A DNA stretch of 64,000 nucleotides, from the NCBI GenBank assembly GCA_031002005.1, contig JARYHS010013630.1, positions 242,303,539-242,367,538 on the forward strand. Direction: 5' to 3'. Position 1 is the stretch's first letter, and the number at the start of each line of letters is the position of its first letter. Source of the stretch: Vandiemenella viatica. Its lineage: Eukaryota > Arthropoda > Insecta > Orthoptera > Morabidae. Below, piece by piece: positions 59,195 through 64,000 of the stretch. A program made the translations under genes and the position numbers. The notes below the pieces were generated by a model. That model did not search any database, was not told the origin of the DNA, and worked only from the letters and a program-made list of their open reading frames with translations.

Positions 59195-59645
59195 TATATA
59201 CATATATTATCATTTTATTTTTTTTACCATTTTTTATATATATATTTTTTAACTTTTTTAAATATATATATTCTACACATGGTGTTTCTTTCTGGTATTT
59301 AGTAATACTAGAACACTACAGTGCCATATTAGCGAAATTACATACTATACCACAATTTTCACAATATCCACAAAAATTACACTCTAACACAGAAACAACA
59401 ACACTAATTTTAAACTTCACAGACTAACGCTGAAACAGAACACGGAAACCATAACATGGAAACTATGAAATGGAATTCCAAACATTATAGAGTACGTTTG
59501 AAACAAAAACATAGAAACAATAACACTAAATTTCAGACCTTACAGACTAACACAGCAACAGAAACGGAAACAATAACACGAAGTCATAAACCTTACAAAC
59601 TAACACTGAAACAAAACACGTAAAGAATAACACTAATTTATAGTT
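59195..59645. repeat. AT microsatellite and minisatellite (copy B)
   Basis: Duplicate of 4,051-4,490. The 'acactgaaacagaacacgg' units are present with small insertions and deletions. Confidence 0.6.
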
Positions 59646-59649
59646 ATAA

Positions 59650-60915
59650 CAGGTTACCTTATTCCGACAATGTGCTGAACGGTCAATGCACACATATAAA
59701 ATTTACTAACATATACTTCAACTGGTTTGAATCTCCCTCCGGACAGCACAGACACTTAGGTGGGACTTGCTTCATTCAATCGCTTGCACTGGCACTATCC
59801 GGGGTCGAATATCAACTTCTGCCTCTTGTAACGCTGCCCCTCCGTCTCGTAATCTCCCAGTTGGTTGATCAGAGGATTCCTACACTCTGCTGCCTTGGCG
59901 AAAAACTTCTCGGTCATGGTTGTCATCCTCGTCCTGAGCGTGGGGAGCTGTGCCAACTGGAGGAGGTCCGCCTCGGCGGGAGCTGGAGAGCCCTCTTCAG
60001 CGCCCGGCTCTGCATCACCTGCAGCCTCTTCATGTGCGACTCCGCGGCGTAAGCCCACACTGGGCAGGCATAATCGATGACCGGCCGTGTGAGCGCCTGG
60101 TACACCCAGATGCCGCAGCGTGGTGGCAGAGAATAGTTGGCATTCAGGATTGGGTACAGAGCACCCAATCGCTGATTTACCATGCTCCTCACCTCCTCGA
60201 CGTGATTCTTTCACGTCGGTCTGCGGTCTAAGGTGAGGCCGAGGTAGCGCACTGTATTCTGCTGCCATATCTGTTCACAGAACAGTTGCAGGGAGAGTCT
60301 ATTTTTTTTAAACTGCTTAACGTCTCTTAACAGCGAGGTCTTGAGAGAAGGGAAAGGAGGATGGACAAGGAATGGGAAAGAATTCGGCCATGGCCCTTTG
60401 AAGGAAGCATCCTTGCATTTGCCTGGAGTGATTTGGGTAACAATGGAAAACCCAAATCTGGATGCCCAGATGCGGATTCGAACCGCCGTCCTCCCGAATG
60501 CGAGGCCAGAACGCTAACCGTTACACCACCACTCTCGGTGCAGGGAGAGTCCTGCTGGCTGCTCTCTCCTACTGAAAATGATCAACTGTGACTTGTTGGC
60601 GTTGATCTTCATACGCCACAGAGTGGCCCATTCCTCCAGTTGGTCCAAAGCTGCCTGAAGACGTAGCAGGATGAGCTGCAGACTCCAGGACTAACTGAAA
60701 TACGGGGTGTCGTCCGCGTAGTAGGCTGCCATGACAGCGATCGGCCTGGGGATGTCTGACGTGTAGATGACAAACAGTACCGGCCCCAGTACCGAGCCCT
60801 GCGGGACACCTGCGCGTATTGATCTCCTCGTAGTTCTCTACCATCACCCTGAACTTCCTGTTCTTGAGGTAACTGCGCAGTAGCCGGACATATGATCTTG
60901 GTATTCCAGCTCGTT
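59650..60915 (-). pseudogene. Jockey-like LINE remnant (copy B)
   Basis: Same broken LINE as 4,491-5,765. Reverse-strand pieces include YQALTRPVIDYACPVWAYAA (near 60,080). The nested SINE interrupts it at the same position. It retains 'IPRPIAVMAAYYADD'-like codons in its palm region near 60,710-60,760, where copy A has lost a few bases. Confidence 0.83.
60300..60538 (-). repeat. SINE family A nested in LINE (copy B)
   Basis: Same insertion as 5,147-5,388, with target duplication TGCAGGGAGAGTC at 60,287-60,299 and 60,539-60,551. Confidence 0.9.
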
Positions 60916-60919
60916 GAAG

Positions 60920-61654
60920 CTTATACAGGAATTGCTGCCGCCTATTTATAGCTCCCGAAGAGCGCGCTAAACGTTCGAAGTGACGTCACGGAAGCTACCG
61001 CCACCAGCGTGGTCGGTCTGATGGGAGCTTGAATGACTATATTTGGTCAAGTTGGAGCCCGCTGTCCGCGTTCATATTATCTGTTTTTTTTTTTTAATTA
61101 TTTCCAACGCTTCGCCTGGTAAACCATCTGCTTTCCTGAACCAGTGCGGTCATGTCACTGAATAAAATAGTGTGCCCTTTGTCAGCAGAATGTTGTGCTA
61201 CAGCTGATTTGCTGAAGTCGTTATTTTTAATTTGTCTTAAATGTTCACTCAGCGTTTCCTTGACCGTCCGTCCAGTCTCACCGATATATACATGGCCACA
61301 GCTACAGGGTATTTGGTATACGCCCGCTGTATACAATTTCTCCCTACTGTCTTTAACATTTACAAACACATCAGAAATCTTCCTAGGTGCTCTGTTTATC
61401 GGACGGATAATTTTCTTCTTTAAAAGACGGCCAATTTAATCCGCCACCCCCTGGACGTAGGGTAATACTGCCATGAGTCCGTTTGTTAGTCTTCTGGCTT
61501 CAGCTGCCAGTGCTGGAGTACAGGTTAGTGCTTGAGGTTCAAACCTTGCGGTGGTCTTATTGATATCGTCGACAACGACCACAGAAATCTGCGCCCCCAC
61601 ATGATTTGTCTTTGTTGCTTTGGAAAAGACATGTAACAGTTTTAAGTCGGACAT
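60920..61654 (-). pseudogene. Penelope-like GIY-YIG endonuclease fragment (copy B)
   Basis: The reverse strand reads ...LPYVQGVAD, a TAA, then LLKKKIIRPINRAPRKI and GVYQIPCSCGHVYIGETGRT...SAVAQHSADKGHTILF. Motif residues are better kept here (GVYQIPCS, GETGRT) than in copy A (CLYQIPCS, GDTGRM). The shared TAA shows that the element was already broken before duplication. Confidence 0.86.
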
Positions 61655-62141
61655 CTAGTTAGGTGTATTACACACAGCAGGAATTAGACGCGTATAAAGA
61701 AGACTAGTGTGCAATCTTTAGAAGCATATGACTAGGGTGTTTCGTTGGGAGAGGAAGAAAGAAGAGGAACGTATCAAGAAAGATGACAGACTCTGGAATT
61801 ACGCATACTTAGAAATTTTCTCGTCTTCGTCCAGGTAATTGGAGGCGAAAGATTATAGGTGAAAAGAAAAGGGAGGCAATTCGGCCATGGCCTTGCAAGG
61901 GAACTATCCAAGAAGACAAGCGATCAATTTAGCAGAGCAAAGGATAGCATGAACCTCGGAATTCTTCGCTCTCTGCAAAGGTGGACAGCATTAAATTAGG
62001 AAGACGAACGTATGGTATTTCAGCGTTTAATTGAGATTGCTGTAATAACTTGGGTGAAGTGCCATAGTGGTGTTTCAATGCAGAGCGTAGTGTAGATACA
62101 CTGTTTTGACCAGGATACCAGCACAGGTGAAACGATGCCAT

Positions 62142-62684
62142 TGAGGATGCTGTGGAGAGAAGGGGTACCAACTCAGCGCCGCTTCTCTGCTAAGCGATAG
62201 ATGATGGATTCTTCGTTATGGTTCCATTACGCGTCCTGACCAACAGCACACCACCAATATGTGCTCAGAGGATGTAGAAAGACAATTACTCACAGCACTA
62301 CGTCGACCGTACCAACTAAAACAGAAGCTAAAAACAACACATTAAATAGCTGAGACTGATGCGCTGATAGATACCGATTCAGGAAGAAACTCGACTCAAC
62401 AATCAGATAAAATAAAAAGTGTTGACCGGAGGAAGATTCCAATAGCCGTAGCAGTCCGGAGTCTGACGTTTCCGTTCATCTGTCTGCCACCTTAATCGAC
62501 AAGGTGATACAAACTCGTGGACAAAACAATTATGGCCCCTAAACCCAACAAACCAACCATAGAAATCAACTATAATAGATGCCTATTCCTTGTAGACGTG
62601 ATCGAGAAATTACTTGAGCGACAAGTCACAGAAATACTCAAAGCCTAGTTTCAGGAAGTAAAATTGTATTTAAATAACTAAAAT
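62142..62684. other. 543 bases present only in copy B
   Basis: Relative to copy A (joined at about 7,004-7,006), this block is extra. Its borders show only a 2-base 'AT' microhomology and no target duplication, so a deletion in copy A is more likely than an insertion here. No family was recognised inside it. Confidence 0.7.
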
Positions 62685-63319
62685 GTGAACTAAAAAGTTA
62701 TAACTAGGCATTAAATAAATATAGGATGTCAATTCAGTATGGATTAATTTCTTGAATGAGTAATTGAGCAAAAGAAAGTTATTGACCAAAAAATTAACTT
62801 AAATGTAAAAAGAAAGAAAGAAAAAAAAAGCGTGTGGTGCTTGTTGTCAGTTGTATTAAATTTTGTATTGCTTGCTATTTGTAAAAGTAGAGTCATTATG
62901 AAAGTAAGTAGAGAGAACCTTTTCTCTCTACCTAATTTTTGCACTAATTTTTTGGACAATGATTTTAATTTTAAGCTTATTCAAGAAATTAAAGCCTGTC
63001 GCTGTTGAATAAAATCTTTAAATAAATATTATTTTAACTTTTTAGTTCACATTGCTACAAAAAACGTTTTTAAAACGTTGTTGCTGTCGAAATAATGAGA
63101 ATATCGGACTTAGCAATAAAATTATTGTATTGTCATTGGATCGTAATACGTGTGCAAAATTTAAAACAACTCGCACGTCTGGAAGTGGACGAAAATTAAA
63201 TTCTAAGAATCCGTTGCATTCGTAGAGGGAAGGCGTGTAAAACGTAAAGTGTGTAAAACATAAAACGCGACATACATACCGGCGACACACACGACAAACG
63301 ACCCATTGCTGTGACTGAT

Positions 63320-63336
63320 TTTATACTTGACAGTAA
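63320..63336. other. Empty hAT target site
   Basis: The single TTATACTT within 'gattttatacttgacag' is the uninterrupted form of the site occupied at 7,680-10,615 in copy A. Confidence 0.93.
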
Positions 63337-64000
63337 TTACATCATAGGGCATTGTATTTCTAGACACAAAACTATTTTCCAAGAAAATACCACTCAACGA
63401 AGTATTATTCAAACTAAATAAAGGAAGAATGCTAGACCAACTAATCAGACTAATAAGTGTACAACCTGACAGAAGACAATATTCTGCTCAACGCAATGAC
63501 GCCACCAGCGCACCACTCCACCTCATCATACATTATGGCATAATTCTTAAGGTTCACAATTTTACATTTATTGATCTTAATAATATGCAAATAAGGCAAC
63601 TGACAGAATCTGCTGAAATAGATGAACAAATTAGAATGCTGTCTCCAACATGAAACAGATACCAGGCTCAGATATTATGTAAAATTGTTCTGTCCCATCA
63701 TTATATACATAAATCTATTGAAAATCTAGCACCACTCAGCAAATTTCAGATTTAATTTTATTGCAGTAACAAATGTAGAGCCACTAAGAAAATTAAAAAT
63801 ATCCCTATCGGGATTCTTCAGGTAGCATCTAACAAAATCAAGGTATCGGCGTAATTATAGTTTATACATTAGGGCTACCGTTTCTGATGTGTGAAAACTG
63901 AACCTCTGCTTTTTATGACTTACAGAGCCACCACTTCCTCACTCAACCACGTCAACGTGTGGATACATAACTTTGGTACACTATCACAGCCTAAACAGAA

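Larger units (their letters stand above)
55044..64000. repeat. Segmental duplication, copy B (right end cut by window)
   Basis: Direct-orientation partner of 1-11,309. It holds the empty hAT site near 63,325, 102 extra bases at 58,538-58,639 and 543 extra bases at 62,142-62,684. The poly-T run after the Penelope piece is short (13 T against 39 in copy A). No intact gene was found in it. Confidence 0.93.

Overview
This is a stretch of a large, repeat-rich eukaryotic genome, most likely an insect. It has spliced genes with GT-AG introns, one innexin exon (a gap-junction family restricted to invertebrates), and a dense mix of LINEs, tRNA-derived SINEs, hAT transposons and Penelope-like elements. 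The repeat load and innexin-7 similarity would fit an orthopteran, but that is inference. No rRNA, functional tRNA, CRISPR or operon structure was seen. Most of the window is old, broken mobile DNA. A run of exactly 1000 N (24,403-25,402) is an assembly gap.

Host genes. (1) An innexin-7-like first coding exon lies at 16,151-16,642 (+); the rest of the gene was not found. (2) A small secreted Kazal-type protease inhibitor has a complete three-exon structure at 32,022-33,086 (+), with a TATA box, a 19-residue signal peptide, six cysteines and a polyadenylation signal. (3) A paralogue lies directly downstream at 35,047-38,637 (+), with the same exon plan. Its frame is broken at a run of eight G, and its last exon was not found.

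Layout. 1-11,309 and 55,044-64,000 are two direct copies of one segment, about 95% identical in a 325-bp stretch compared by eye; both run off the window. They share a MITE, a Penelope-like fragment, LINE pieces and a SINE inserted in a LINE. Copy A alone carries a 2,920-bp hAT element (7,688-10,607), and copy B preserves its empty site. 11,310-16,000 holds SINEs and a jockey-like LINE. 16,151-16,642 is the innexin exon. 17,900-23,740 holds two reverse-strand LINEs. 26,571-28,829 holds unclassified repeats, including a 368-bp tandem array. 29,875-31,440 holds LINE fragments. 32,000-38,640 is the Kazal pair. 39,470-45,470 is layered SINE, hAT and LINE debris. 49,537-51,991 is a second hAT element, and 52,795-53,805 another LINE.

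The two Kazal genes probably encode secreted inhibitors of serine proteases, and the innexin a gap-junction subunit. Nothing shows that they work together. The most informative signals are the Kazal pair and the dateable layering of insertions around the duplication.
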